Below, in pieces: positions 16,547 to 24,841 of a stretch of 38,072 nucleotides of DNA (positions are counted from its first letter, which is position 1; each line of letters begins with the position of its first letter). The notes beneath the pieces are model-generated. The model saw nothing but the letters and a program-made list of their open reading frames with translations, made no database searches and had not been told where the DNA came from. The DNA is from Candidatus Gastranaerophilales bacterium. Its GTDB lineage: Bacteria; Cyanobacteriota; Vampirovibrionia; Gastranaerophilales; Gastranaerophilaceae. The stretch lies in NCBI GenBank assembly GCA_944322975.1, contig CALUQS010000085.1:1-38072 (forward strand), given 5' to 3'. The position numbers and the translations under genes are program-made.

Positions 16547-17812
16547 TTAAGCTGTATGACTTTTTGCAATTTGTTCTAAAGCTTTTGTGAAAAATTCATC
16601 AGGTGTCATTTCATTAGCGGCTTTGCAGGTTGCAAGTTCATTCTTACGGAGTGAATCGAGCCTGCAAGCGACTTCTTCAAGAGACAGTTTTTGATATGCT
16701 GTGGACAATTTTTCATCAGCCATCATTTTTTCATAAAGAGTATTAAGACCTGATTTTGTATTGCCGTCGGTTTTAATAAATTCTCTTATGTAAGACTGCT
16801 CTAAAATATCAGCAGCCTGATGATATCTGTTATCGCCGCGGCCTTCCAAATCGCTCATAAAATCGTTTGCAATTTTTTTCATCATATCAAAATTAATGTG
16901 ACCGTCTTTTGTGTTTTCGCCGATAATTCTGTTTATTTCATCAGCTTTGTCTTTTTTGTTGGCACTGATTTTTTCAACAAGCTCTTTGTTATCAAGTTTT
17001 ATTGATTTAATTATATCTTCTGTTGTTTTAGTTTCGGTTTTTTGAGCCTGAGCGGCAGCAGCTTTTTGTTCAGCGGCTTTTTCAGCTTTTGGAGGTTCCG
17101 CAGGTGTTTCTGTTTTTGATTGTTGCGCTTTGGTTGAATCTGCTTTTGGGGGTTCAGCCTGTGCTGTTGTTTCTGCGTTTGTTTTTGTTTTTGCCGTTTT
17201 GGATTTAGAATTTTTCTTTTTAGTTGTTTTTTGCTCCGGCGTATTGTTTTGGATATTTTCTGTTTTAGGCGTTTCCTCTGCAGCCTGTGTATTTACTTCC
17301 GGTTTTTGAGATTCAGCTTTAGGCGCCTCAACTTTTTCAGCCTCAACAGCAGGTTTGGTTTCAGTTTGAGCAGCCTGTGCTTCTGCTTTCTTTGCGCCTG
17401 TTTTTTCAGCTGCTTCTTCTACTGTTGTTTTAGCTTTGTTTGAAGTGTTTGCTGCTCCATTTTCTGCATTTTTTATTTCTTCAGCCGTTTTTTTAATTTG
17501 GTCATCAATTTTATCGGCAGCGTCAGCCAGTTTCTTTTTGTTAAATGTTGGTCTTTTAACTAAATAAACACCGAGACCTGCAAGAACAACAGCACCGGCA
17601 ACATAAGGCAGTGCTTTTTTTAAATTTTTTTGTAATTTTTTGGAGGAATCTTGTTTTGCCTCTTCTTTTTCTACTATTTGCATTTGTGCAGTAGGCGTGA
17701 TTGGAGGGGTTTGGTTTTTTGCTGCAGCCGAGGCAGCGGCTTTAGCCTGTGTTGCGGCAACTAAATTGCCTGTTTGCGGTAAAGACAATGTGCTGATTGA
17801 TTTGATGTCCAT
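16547..17812 (-). CDS. Membrane-anchored Lys/Ala/Glu/Thr-rich hypothetical protein (paralogue A)
   Basis: A 421-residue protein with no recognised family. It starts MDIKSISTLSLPQTGN and has one membrane helix (about 67-85) in KKALPYVAGAVVLAGLGVYL. A long low-complexity region (about 90-270) follows, rich in Lys, Ala, Glu, Thr, Pro and Gln, with PAEPPKAEK-like repeats, as in periplasm-spanning linkers of TonB/TolA type. A folded-looking helical C-terminal domain spans about 270-421 (EDIIKSIKLDNKELVEKI through FFTKALEQIAKSH). Shine-Dalgarno GGGAG is 6 bases before the ATG. The next gene upstream (17916-18233) is a short paralogue with the same start and helix. A structural linker role is only inference. 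Confidence 0.65.
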   Translation of the reverse strand: MDIKSISTLSLPQTGNLVAATQAKAAASAAAKNQTPPITPTAQMQIVEKEEAKQDSSKKLQKNLKKALPYVAGAVVLAGLGVYLVKRPTFNKKKLADAADKIDDQIKKTAEEIKNAENGAANTSNKAKTTVEEAAEKTGAKKAEAQAAQTETKPAVEAEKVEAPKAESQKPEVNTQAAEETPKTENIQNNTPEQKTTKKKNSKSKTAKTKTNAETTAQAEPPKADSTKAQQSKTETPAEPPKAEKAAEQKAAAAQAQKTETKTTEDIIKSIKLDNKELVEKISANKKDKADEINRIIGENTKDGHINFDMMKKIANDFMSDLEGRGDNRYHQAADILEQSYIREFIKTDGNTKSGLNTLYEKMMADEKLSTAYQKLSLEEVACRLDSLRKNELATCKAANEMTPDEFFTKALEQIAKSHTA

Positions 17813-17915
17813 ATAAATCTCCCTTATTTAAATAAGTTGATAACCTTTATTAATTTAAATTTGAACATAATATTTTTTGCTATTTGAAAATCTTATTTTT
17901 TACAAATGATAACAT

Positions 17916-18233
17916 CTAACTAAATTCTTTTGTTATTTCTTCGCCTATTTCTTTCAATTCTTCTTTAAGTTCGGCAGAGGCTTTGGCTGTTAATGTTTTT
18001 TCAACAATATTTTTGCCTCTGTTTTTTAAAATATACCCCCCGGCACCTGCAAGCACAATTGCACCGGCAACATACGGGAGAGCCTTTTTTAAACTGTTGT
18101 ATGATTTTTTATTCTTCACGACATCATTATTTTTATCCGAATCTGTAGAATTTATGGCTTTGCGTTTTTGGGGTAAAGTCTGCTGATTAGATTGTATAGA
18201 TACAGATGGACTGCTGATTGCTTTGATATCCAT
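17916..18233 (-). CDS. Short membrane-anchored hypothetical protein (paralogue B)
   Basis: A 105-residue protein starting MDIKAISSPSVSIQSNQQ, aligned with paralogue A's MDIKSIS start. It shares the segment LKKALPYVAGAIVLAGAGGY (about 48-67). It has the anchor but only a short tail (VEKTLTAKASAELKEELKEI) instead of the long linker and C-terminal domain. The start at 18233 follows GAAAGGG about 12 bases upstream, wider than usual; the open frame reaches 18275 but without better support. The two genes probably arose by tandem duplication and are likely expressed in the same direction. Confidence 0.6.
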   Translation of the reverse strand: MDIKAISSPSVSIQSNQQTLPQKRKAINSTDSDKNNDVVKNKKSYNSLKKALPYVAGAIVLAGAGGYILKNRGKNIVEKTLTAKASAELKEELKEIGEEITKEFS

Positions 18234-18364
18234 ATAAATATAAATCCCTTTCAAAATTACATACCTATCATACAATATTTGGAAGTTGAAACAAAGATTT
18301 TTTTGCTATTAAAAATCTTTATATTTTACAAATTATAACAATTACTTAAAACTTAAACATATTG

Positions 18365-18383
18365 CATATAGTACAGATTCCCG
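18365..18383 (+). repeat. Dispersed intergenic motif, copy 5 (most diverged)
   Basis: Reads CATATAGTACAGATTCCCG, preceded by TTG as in copy 4. It lies 38 bases before the CDF-CBS-CorC start, where TATAGT could serve as a -10. Confidence 0.35.
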
Positions 18384-18420
18384 TTATTATATATACTGGT
18401 GAAAATAATAAGGATATAAG

Positions 18421-20313
18421 ATGTCATCAGACAGTAGAAATATTGAAAGTGCAAATAACCCTGAAAGTAAACAGGAAAGTAGTGAAACTATTTCCGTAAA
18501 AATAGAAAGTAATATATCTCATGAAGATGCCGAAAATTCAAAGTTTATGGCTGTAATAAAGGCATTGATAGCCAATCTGGGCATAGCACTTGTTAAATTT
18601 ATTTGCTTTTTATTTTCTTCAAGTTCTGCGATGCTGGCTGAAGCCATTCACTCAGGTGTAGATTCTTTCAACAGTATTTGTCTGCTTGTCGGAATCAAAA
18701 GAGGTTCACGTCCGGCTGATAATGTACATCCGTTCGGTTACGGGCTTGAGGCTAATGTGTGGGCAATGTTTGCCTCTATATTAATGCTTGGCGGTACTTT
18801 TGTCGCTTTGTATCACGGGTTTGAAAAACTTGTTCATGCCGAAGATGCAGTAGAATTGCTTAAAAATTATCCTTATATTGCCGTAGCTCTTATTTGCAGT
18901 ATATGTTTTGAAGGCTGGGCTGTAATAAGCGCCTCGAAAGCGGTATTGCACGAAGTCGGCATCCAGGAAAAAAATGTTATTAAAGAGTTTTTTATTTCAA
19001 TAAAATATATAGGCAAAATAAAAAGTCCGACTACTAAATTTGTCTGGTATGAAGACACAGCGGCGTTTAGCGGTGTAATTGTCGCATTTATCGCGCTGAC
19101 ACTGTCAAAATTCGTTATGCCGCCGGCTCTTGCATACATACCTGATGCTATTGCGTCTATAATAATCGGTACTATACTGTTTTTCCTTGCTATTTATCTG
19201 TTAAAAAATAATGTAAGCAGTCTTACTGTTCAGGCGGCTGAGCCTAAAGTCGAGGAAAAAATAAGACAGGTAGCTGCAACCATCCACGGTGTCAGTGATG
19301 TTGTAGAGCTGAAAACAATAGATTTAGGCTCATCGGGCGTGATAATCAACATGACAATTGAGGTTGACCCTGAAACGCAGATGAAAGATGCAGATGACAT
19401 TGCCGATATGTTAGAGCGTAAAATAAGAAAAGTTATCAAAAATATTGCTCATATAACAATTGAACTTCAAGCACATGACGCAGAGGATAACTGGGAAGAA
19501 AAATTCTATAAACTTATTAAGGAAGGCGAAAAGCTGGAAACAATCGACAGTCACGAAGCCCAGATGCTTTCTAACTTTTTTGGATTTGCTAACACTGTTG
19601 TTAAAGAAATCATGATACCCAGAACGGAAATTTCTATGATAAGTGTTGAGCAAAACATAAATGAACTCGCTGATTTGATTATCAATTCCGGTCATACCCG
19701 CATCCCTGTTTACAGAGACAATGTGGATAATATAATCGGTATAATTAATGCAAAAGATGTGTTAAAAGTTATAAAAAATAACCATGTCGATGATAATTTT
19801 TCCATAGAAATGCTTGCAAGAGAACTTTTGATTGTGCCGGAAAATAAATTTATTTCCGATATGTTGAGCGATTTTATTGCCTCAAAAAACCAGATAGCTG
19901 CTGTTGTTGACGAACACGGCGGCATAGCCGGTATTGTTACAATTGAAGATATTCTGGAAGAAATTGTCGGCGAAATTTATGATGAATTTGACAAAGTAGA
20001 AACCCCTGAAGTTGTAAAAATCGACGACAACACTTTGAATGTATCATGCAAAATGGATATTGATGATATTAACAAACGTTTTGATTTGGATGTACCAAAC
20101 GAAGACTTCCAGACAATAGGCGGGTATGTATTCGGGTTGTTAGGCAGAGAACCTGAATTGAATGATGTTATAGAAGATAAAAATATAACATATACTATTT
20201 TAGAAATGGATGGCAGAAGAATATCCCGTATAAAAATGTATAAGCCGACCCCGTTTGTTGATGCGCAGGAAGTTGTTTCTTCTGAATCAGAAACAACTTC
20301 TACAGAAGAATAA
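18421..20313 (+). CDS. CDF cation transporter fused to CBS pair and CorC/HlyC C-terminal domain
   Basis: A 630-residue fusion. Residues ~40-270 form a cation diffusion facilitator membrane domain, with TM2 metal-site HSGVD (77-81), HPFGYG (103-108), and TM5 with YEDTAAF (Glu211-Asp212) instead of the common HxxxD, as in the SLC30A9/ZnT9-like branch. A CDF-type cytoplasmic domain (~271-355) follows. Then come a CBS pair (from EIMIPRTEISMISV near 396, ending DEHGGIAGIVTIEDILEEI) and a CorC/HlyC transporter-associated domain (DFQTIGGYVFGLLGREP). In CorC-type proteins the CBS and C-terminal parts sense nucleotides and regulate Mg or other metal flux, normally attached to a DUF21/CNNM membrane domain. 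Here the membrane domain is a CDF instead. It probably exports divalent metal. Shine-Dalgarno AAGGAT. Confidence 0.88.
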   Translation: MSSDSRNIESANNPESKQESSETISVKIESNISHEDAENSKFMAVIKALIANLGIALVKFICFLFSSSSAMLAEAIHSGVDSFNSICLLVGIKRGSRPADNVHPFGYGLEANVWAMFASILMLGGTFVALYHGFEKLVHAEDAVELLKNYPYIAVALICSICFEGWAVISASKAVLHEVGIQEKNVIKEFFISIKYIGKIKSPTTKFVWYEDTAAFSGVIVAFIALTLSKFVMPPALAYIPDAIASIIIGTILFFLAIYLLKNNVSSLTVQAAEPKVEEKIRQVAATIHGVSDVVELKTIDLGSSGVIINMTIEVDPETQMKDADDIADMLERKIRKVIKNIAHITIELQAHDAEDNWEEKFYKLIKEGEKLETIDSHEAQMLSNFFGFANTVVKEIMIPRTEISMISVEQNINELADLIINSGHTRIPVYRDNVDNIIGIINAKDVLKVIKNNHVDDNFSIEMLARELLIVPENKFISDMLSDFIASKNQIAAVVDEHGGIAGIVTIEDILEEIVGEIYDEFDKVETPEVVKIDDNTLNVSCKMDIDDINKRFDLDVPNEDFQTIGGYVFGLLGREPELNDVIEDKNITYTILEMDGRRISRIKMYKPTPFVDAQEVVSSESETTSTEE

Positions 20314-20362
20314 AGTTTTATATACAGCTGCAGGCGCGTTTTTTCTTTGCTGTATTTTGAAA

Positions 20363-20392
20363 ATAAAAAAAAGATGAGTTTTTACTCATCTA
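20363..20392 (-). terminator. Terminator of the minus-strand gene 20441-20962
   Basis: GATGAGT (20373-20379) and ACTCATC (20384-20390) form the stem. On the minus strand it is followed by a long T-run (complement of 20364-20372). Confidence 0.75.
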
Positions 20393-20440
20393 ATAATCAA
20401 GCATTAAGAGGGGAGGATATGAATGAAAAATAATTTTTGG

Positions 20441-20962
20441 TTAAGCAAAGATGTTAACAATTTTATCTTCCTGTTTTTCTTTGCCTTTGTTTGTATTCAT
20501 TGAGAAAAATGAAAAAGGATTAGAACCTCTTTTGTCTTTGTCTAATGTTTTTGCATTGCTTAATTCAACTGTTTGAGGAAGATTAAAGATATTTTTAATT
20601 TCTGATTTTTCGCCTTCTGCAACAGGGGCAATCATTTTTCCTTCAACATTTTTTTGAACTTTTGTTGCGTCTAAAGCAGCCATTGTGTTCAAATATTGAA
20701 CATTTGCTATAAAATTCTGATTCAAATTAACATCAAGACCTGCGTTTCTTACTGCAACAAATTTTGTTGTATCAAGATTAGTTCTCTGGCTGTATAAATC
20801 AATGCCTACATCAGGTCTTCTGAATTTTGTTAAATCAACATTGCTTAAATCAGAAGTTGTTGTTTTAGACTGTGCATTTGTGAAAATCTGTTTTGCAACT
20901 TCGTTGATTGCCGATGTGTCAATGTAATTTCTGTTAGTGTTTAATGTTACGCCAAGACTCAT
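20441..20962 (-). CDS. Hypothetical protein, about 173 aa
   Basis: No recognised family. From MSLGVTLNTNRNYIDTSAIN the protein is polar and Asn/Thr/Lys-rich, with no signal peptide or membrane helix. It contains short repeating phrases such as VDLTKFRRPDVGIDLYSQ and LDTTKFVAVRNAGLDVNL, and ends FSFFSMNTNKGKEKQ then a charged tail. I choose the start at 20962 because AAGGGG is 10 bases upstream. An ATG 9 bases earlier is too close to that site, and the longer frame to 21004 has none. It is divergent from ftsH, with which it shares an upstream region, and has its own terminator. Function unknown. Confidence 0.55.
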   Translation of the reverse strand: MSLGVTLNTNRNYIDTSAINEVAKQIFTNAQSKTTTSDLSNVDLTKFRRPDVGIDLYSQRTNLDTTKFVAVRNAGLDVNLNQNFIANVQYLNTMAALDATKVQKNVEGKMIAPVAEGEKSEIKNIFNLPQTVELSNAKTLDKDKRGSNPFSFFSMNTNKGKEKQEDKIVNIFA

Positions 20963-21038
20963 TTGTTTCATACCCCTTATTGCTTGTATTATATATATCG
21001 GCATATTTTGTTTAAACTTTATGATTTTTTGATTATAA

Positions 21039-21068
21039 TTTACATAAGTTTACAAAGTGTGTTATAAT
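21039..21068 (+). promoter_or_regulatory. Sigma70-type promoter of ftsH
   Basis: TTTACA (21039-21044), an 18-bp spacer and TATAAT (21063-21068), 39 bases before the ftsH start. Confidence 0.7.
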
Positions 21069-21107
21069 CTTATAACCAAACGATAAAGATAATTAGAGGA
21101 AATAATA

Positions 21108-23051
21108 ATGAACAAAAGTCAATCTACCGGAATTTGGATTGTAGTGGTTTTGCTTGTGCTTTGTCTCGGGTCTATGTTGTTCCCGGCTCAAACTACAAGT
21201 ACGCAGGATATTTCGTATTCACAATTTCTTTCAAAAGTAAAAAACGGACAAATTGCATCTGTCCAAATTGACAGGGATGTGTTGATAGCAAAACCGGTTA
21301 AACAAAATAATGACAGCAAAAAAATTCAAGATACACAGCCTGTTACAACTGTGGATAATTCCTCTTCTTCATCGTTTTCGGGTGTAATGGGTGCAAAACG
21401 TTTTGCTGCTGCACCTTCAGTTCAATACAGGGTTATGATTCCGCTTAATGACAACACCCTTTATGAAAAATTGGAATCAAGTAAAGTTGATATTAATGTT
21501 AAAAAACCGAGTGATTCATCACAGCTTATAGCTATATTATCAACAGTTTTGCCGCTTTTATTGATAATAGGTTTTGTTATACTTATGGCTAAAACCATAC
21601 AATCTGGCGGTTCTCAGGCTATGTCTTTCGGAAAAAGTAAGGCAAAACTTATGCTGGACAGTAAAGTAAAAGTTACTTTTAACGATGTTGCCGGCATTGA
21701 TGAAGAAAAACAAGAGCTGGAAGAAATCGTAGACTTTCTTAAAAACGGCGAAAAATATATAAAACTCGGAGCAAAAATACCAAAAGGTGTTTTGCTCGTG
21801 GGTGTCCCGGGTACGGGTAAAACTCTGATGGCAAAAGCTGTTGCCGGTGAAGCCGGTGTGCCTTTCTTTTCCATAAGCGGTTCTGATTTTGTGGAAATGT
21901 TTGTCGGGGTTGGCGCTTCGCGTGTAAGAGATTTGTTTGAGCAGGCTAAAAAACATCAGCCCTGTATAATATTTATAGATGAAATTGATGCGGTAGGGCG
22001 TCAAAGAGGTGCCGGCATGGGCGGCGGACATGATGAAAGAGAACAGACCCTCAACCAGCTGCTTGTTGAAATGGATGGTTTTGATGAAAATACAAACATC
22101 ATTGTTATTGCCGCAACTAACAGACCTGATATTCTTGATAATGCCCTTTTGAGACCGGGTCGTTTTGACAGACAGATTGTTGTGCACAGACCGGACATTT
22201 TAGGCAGAGAACAAATACTGCGAGTTCATGCAAAAAATAAACCGCTTGCCGATGATGTTGATTTAAAAGTTCTGGCAAAAAGAACCCCCGGTTTTACCGG
22301 TGCGGATTTACAAAATCTGCTTAATGAGGCAGCATTGCTTGCGGCGCGTAAAAATCAGGACAAAATTGATATGCCTGACCTTGAAGAAGCGATTGATAAA
22401 GTGATAGCCGGTCCTGAAAAGAAAAGCAGAATTATATCTGATGAAGAAAAAGAGAATACTGCTTATCATGAGGTCGGACACGCACTTCTGGCAAAATTGC
22501 TTAAAAATACCGACCCTCTGCATAAAGTGTCAATAATACCAAGAGGTATGGCTCTCGGGGTAACAATGACACTTCCGGAAAAAGACCATCTGACACTTAA
22601 AAAATCCCAATTGTTAGACAGAATCACAATGCTTTTAGGCGGACGTGTTGCTGAAGAAATTATATACGGCCCTGATTCAATTACCACAGGCGCCCAAAAT
22701 GATTTAGAGAAAGTAACGGCTACAGCCAGAAATATGGTCACAACTTACGGAATGTCTTTCAAAATGGGTAACATGGCTTACGGCAAGAGCGAAGAACATG
22801 TGTTTATGGGTAGAGATTTCGGCCACTCAAGAGACTACTCGGAAGAAATTGCAGCTGATATAGACAGAGAAGTTAAAAAAATAGTTGATGAAAGATATAA
22901 CCTTGCCAAAGAGCTTTTGTTAGGCAACAGAGACATGTTAGAAGTTATCGCAAAAGAACTTCTTGAACGTGAAACCCTTGATGAAGAAGAATTTGAAGAA
23001 ATAATGAAACGTGTGGAAGAAAAAAGACAACATCACGATTTTAATGAATAA
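21108..23051 (+). CDS. ftsH: ATP-dependent zinc metalloprotease FtsH
   Basis: Membrane-bound AAA+ protease that extracts and degrades membrane and regulatory proteins. It has 647 residues in the standard order. An N-terminal membrane helix (about 8-26) and a periplasmic part to about 143 precede a second helix (about 145-165). The AAA domain has Walker A GVPGTGKT (232-239), Walker [13 protein letters not shown] (Asp291-Glu292) and the second region of homology with [18 protein letters not shown]. The peptidase domain has the zinc motif HEVGH (454-458) and the third-ligand region [19 protein letters not shown]. Shine-Dalgarno AGAGGAAA. A clear promoter and terminator show it is monocistronic. 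Confidence 0.98.
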   Translation: MNKSQSTGIWIVVVLLVLCLGSMLFPAQTTSTQDISYSQFLSKVKNGQIASVQIDRDVLIAKPVKQNNDSKKIQDTQPVTTVDNSSSSSFSGVMGAKRFAAAPSVQYRVMIPLNDNTLYEKLESSKVDINVKKPSDSSQLIAILSTVLPLLLIIGFVILMAKTIQSGGSQAMSFGKSKAKLMLDSKVKVTFNDVAGIDEEKQELEEIVDFLKNGEKYIKLGAKIPKGVLLVGVPGTGKTLMAKAVAGEAGVPFFSISGSDFVEMFVGVGASRVRDLFEQAKKHQPCIIFIDEIDAVGRQRGAGMGGGHDEREQTLNQLLVEMDGFDENTNIIVIAATNRPDILDNALLRPGRFDRQIVVHRPDILGREQILRVHAKNKPLADDVDLKVLAKRTPGFTGADLQNLLNEAALLAARKNQDKIDMPDLEEAIDKVIAGPEKKSRIISDEEKENTAYHEVGHALLAKLLKNTDPLHKVSIIPRGMALGVTMTLPEKDHLTLKKSQLLDRITMLLGGRVAEEIIYGPDSITTGAQNDLEKVTATARNMVTTYGMSFKMGNMAYGKSEEHVFMGRDFGHSRDYSEEIAADIDREVKKIVDERYNLAKELLLGNRDMLEVIAKELLERETLDEEEFEEIMKRVEEKRQHHDFNE

Positions 23052-23070
23052 AATATAAATTTTTATCAAC

Positions 23071-23104
23071 AAAAAGCCCCTTTTTAAATATAAGGGGCTT
23101 TTTT
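23071..23104 (+). terminator. Rho-independent terminator of ftsH
   Basis: AAAAAGCCCCTT (23071-23082) pairs with AAGGGGCTTTTT (23092-23103), then T and A. Confidence 0.95.
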
Positions 23105-23502
23105 ATGTTTATTCCTTCAGGCAATCAGTCGCTGTTATCATGGTTTGTAATGTAAAAGACATGGGTTGCTGTGTCGTTATTTAGACAGGGTTACAAAACT
23201 CACAATAAAGAAACCTGATAAGTTTTGAGCGTACTCTTTAGGTATACCGCTCTGACTGGGATTATTTTATTATGCTGTGCTCGTTAAGTCCGGAGGCTGT
23301 ATCAAATATTAAAAAATCATGACAAGTTTATTGCAATTTTTAATACTTATAGTGGATATGTTGTAAAAAAATACCTGACAGTCACAAAATAATAAAATTT
23401 ATAAAAAACGCCGTAGCATAACGTTTTACAAGTTTTTGTAACAAAAATATACAAAAATTTTTATTAAACTGGTACACTAAATGGAGAATATTCTGCTAAA
23501 AA
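23105..23502. other. Long intergenic region upstream of the pilus operon
   Basis: About 400 bases with no convincing gene on either strand. The first half (to about 23300) is less AT-rich than the second. A small hairpin (AAAACG...CGTTTT, about 23406-23428) is visible. It could hold a small RNA; I could not match it to 6S, SRP, tmRNA or RNase P. Confidence 0.35.
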
Positions 23503-23503
23503 T

Positions 23504-23532
23504 TTGCCTAATTTTTATTACTGTAATAAAAT
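23504..23532 (+). promoter_or_regulatory. Candidate promoter of the pilus operon
   Basis: TTGCCT (23504-23509), a 17-bp spacer and TAAAAT (23527-23532). Transcription would begin near 23540, just before the inverted repeat at 23551-23574. Confidence 0.5.
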
Positions 23533-23550
23533 TATATTAAAATAGGCTGT

Positions 23551-23574
23551 TAGTATGTTATCAATAACATACTA
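23551..23574. promoter_or_regulatory. Perfect 11-bp inverted repeat in the pilus operon leader
   Basis: TAGTATGTTAT (23551-23561), CA, ATAACATACTA (23564-23574). It lies 55 bases before the first pilus gene and just downstream of the candidate promoter. It could be an operator that blocks transcription or a leader hairpin. Confidence 0.5.
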
Positions 23575-23629
23575 AAGCTCTAAAATCAGAATTAAGGTTA
23601 CGAGAAGAAGTATAAAAAAGAGAGTGTAA

Positions 23630-24811
23630 ATGTTTGGAGAATTAGACGACTCAAATATATATGAAAGTTTCGATGCATTTTCTGACAACAATGACAGAAA
23701 TAACTCTAATCAGGAATTTTCATTTGGAGATGCGGCAGATGTATCTGCTGATGGCAGCAATGACGACTTTTTAGACATGAGTGCCTATAGTGACCCGTCA
23801 ATGTCACAGGGACAAGGTGCATCTGTTAACGGTAACATTCCGGATATGGATGTTTTTGACGGGGCAGTAATGGGTGCTGCAGCAAATGTAAACAACGATA
23901 GTCAACAGCCGCAGTATCAACAGCAACAGAGTGCTCAAAGACCATCCGCGCAACCTGCACAAAAAGGCGGCGGTTTGATTTTTGTTATTATTCTTGTTCT
24001 TATTGCTGCTGCTGCCGGCGGTTTGTTCTATTACAAAAAATTTATGCAGCCGGCTGCCGCTCCGGAGCAGTCAGCAGGTGATTATTTTTATGATCAGGCA
24101 CAACAAGCACAAACAGCGCCTGCTCCTTCACCGGATGCAGCTGCAGTTGACGACAAGACCGCCACTGTTGATGTAAATTTGGAAACACCGGCTGAAGGTG
24201 ATAATTCACAAGCAGATGAGGCTGACAAAGCTAAAGTTGCCAAAACTGAAGAAGAAAAAATAAAAATTGCACAAGAAAGACTTGCAACAGATACTTCTTT
24301 AAACCCTCAGCAAAGAGCAGAGCTTAAAAAACAAATTGATGAAGCAAAAAATAAACAGTTCGGTTTTGGTGCAAAACGTGTTACTATACCGGTTGCTGCA
24401 GGAGGAAGAGTTGATCCTTTTGTTCCGTACGGAGAAAAGGTTGCACAGATGGAAGCACCGAAGTTTGATTTGATTGCGCCGCCGTCTGAAATTCCTGTTG
24501 AAGATCCTGCGTTAACGGATGTAGTACAAACAAAAATTTCCGGTATCATGTATGACGGTTCAAGACCTTCTGCAATTGTTAATATCGGCGGAGTTGATTA
24601 TCTGGTACACAAAGGCGATGCTGTTAACGGCTACCAGATTATGGATATAACAAAGAATTCCGTAACTATAAAATATAATTCAAATATTTATCAGGCTACG
24701 GTAGGAGAATCTGTTGGAGGCACTATTGAATTGAACCCTGTTTCCAACCTTTCCAGCAAATTCGGCGGAGCTTATAATCAAGAAGCAAAAAATGCTATCA
24801 ATATTAACTAA
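23630..24811 (+). CDS. Pilus/secretion assembly protein with PilP/GspC-like C-terminal domain
   Basis: A 393-residue bitopic inner-membrane protein and the first gene of the operon. The cytoplasmic N-terminus (1-112) is long, acidic and Asn/Gln/Ser-rich. One membrane helix (about 115-135, GLIFVIILVLIAAAAGGLFY) precedes an Ala/Pro/Glu linker with a short coiled stretch (about 205-240). A beta-rich domain at about 298-375 (TKISGIMYDGSRPSAIVNIGG, DYLVHKGDAVNGYQIMDI, KNSVTIKYN) matches the PilP/GspC homology-region fold that docks on the secretin N-domains. The secretin gene follows 30 bases later. PilP proper is a lipoprotein of about 170 residues, so the layout is closer to GspC with an extra N-terminal arm. 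Assignment is by fold pattern and position. Confidence 0.72.
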   Translation: MFGELDDSNIYESFDAFSDNNDRNNSNQEFSFGDAADVSADGSNDDFLDMSAYSDPSMSQGQGASVNGNIPDMDVFDGAVMGAAANVNNDSQQPQYQQQQSAQRPSAQPAQKGGGLIFVIILVLIAAAAGGLFYYKKFMQPAAAPEQSAGDYFYDQAQQAQTAPAPSPDAAAVDDKTATVDVNLETPAEGDNSQADEADKAKVAKTEEEKIKIAQERLATDTSLNPQQRAELKKQIDEAKNKQFGFGAKRVTIPVAAGGRVDPFVPYGEKVAQMEAPKFDLIAPPSEIPVEDPALTDVVQTKISGIMYDGSRPSAIVNIGGVDYLVHKGDAVNGYQIMDITKNSVTIKYNSNIYQATVGESVGGTIELNPVSNLSSKFGGAYNQEAKNAININ

Positions 24812-24841
24812 ATACAAATAATTAATAGGAGTCATCAATAA

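Noticed and set aside
16391..16579. 62-codon plus-strand frame in the intergenic block
   Set aside because: Runs through the GC-rich hairpin and into the end of the opposite gene, with no ribosome site.
23105..23502. 6S RNA, SRP RNA, tmRNA or RNase P RNA in the long gap after ftsH
   Set aside because: No conserved core of any of these families is recognisable, and no long closing helix was found by eye.
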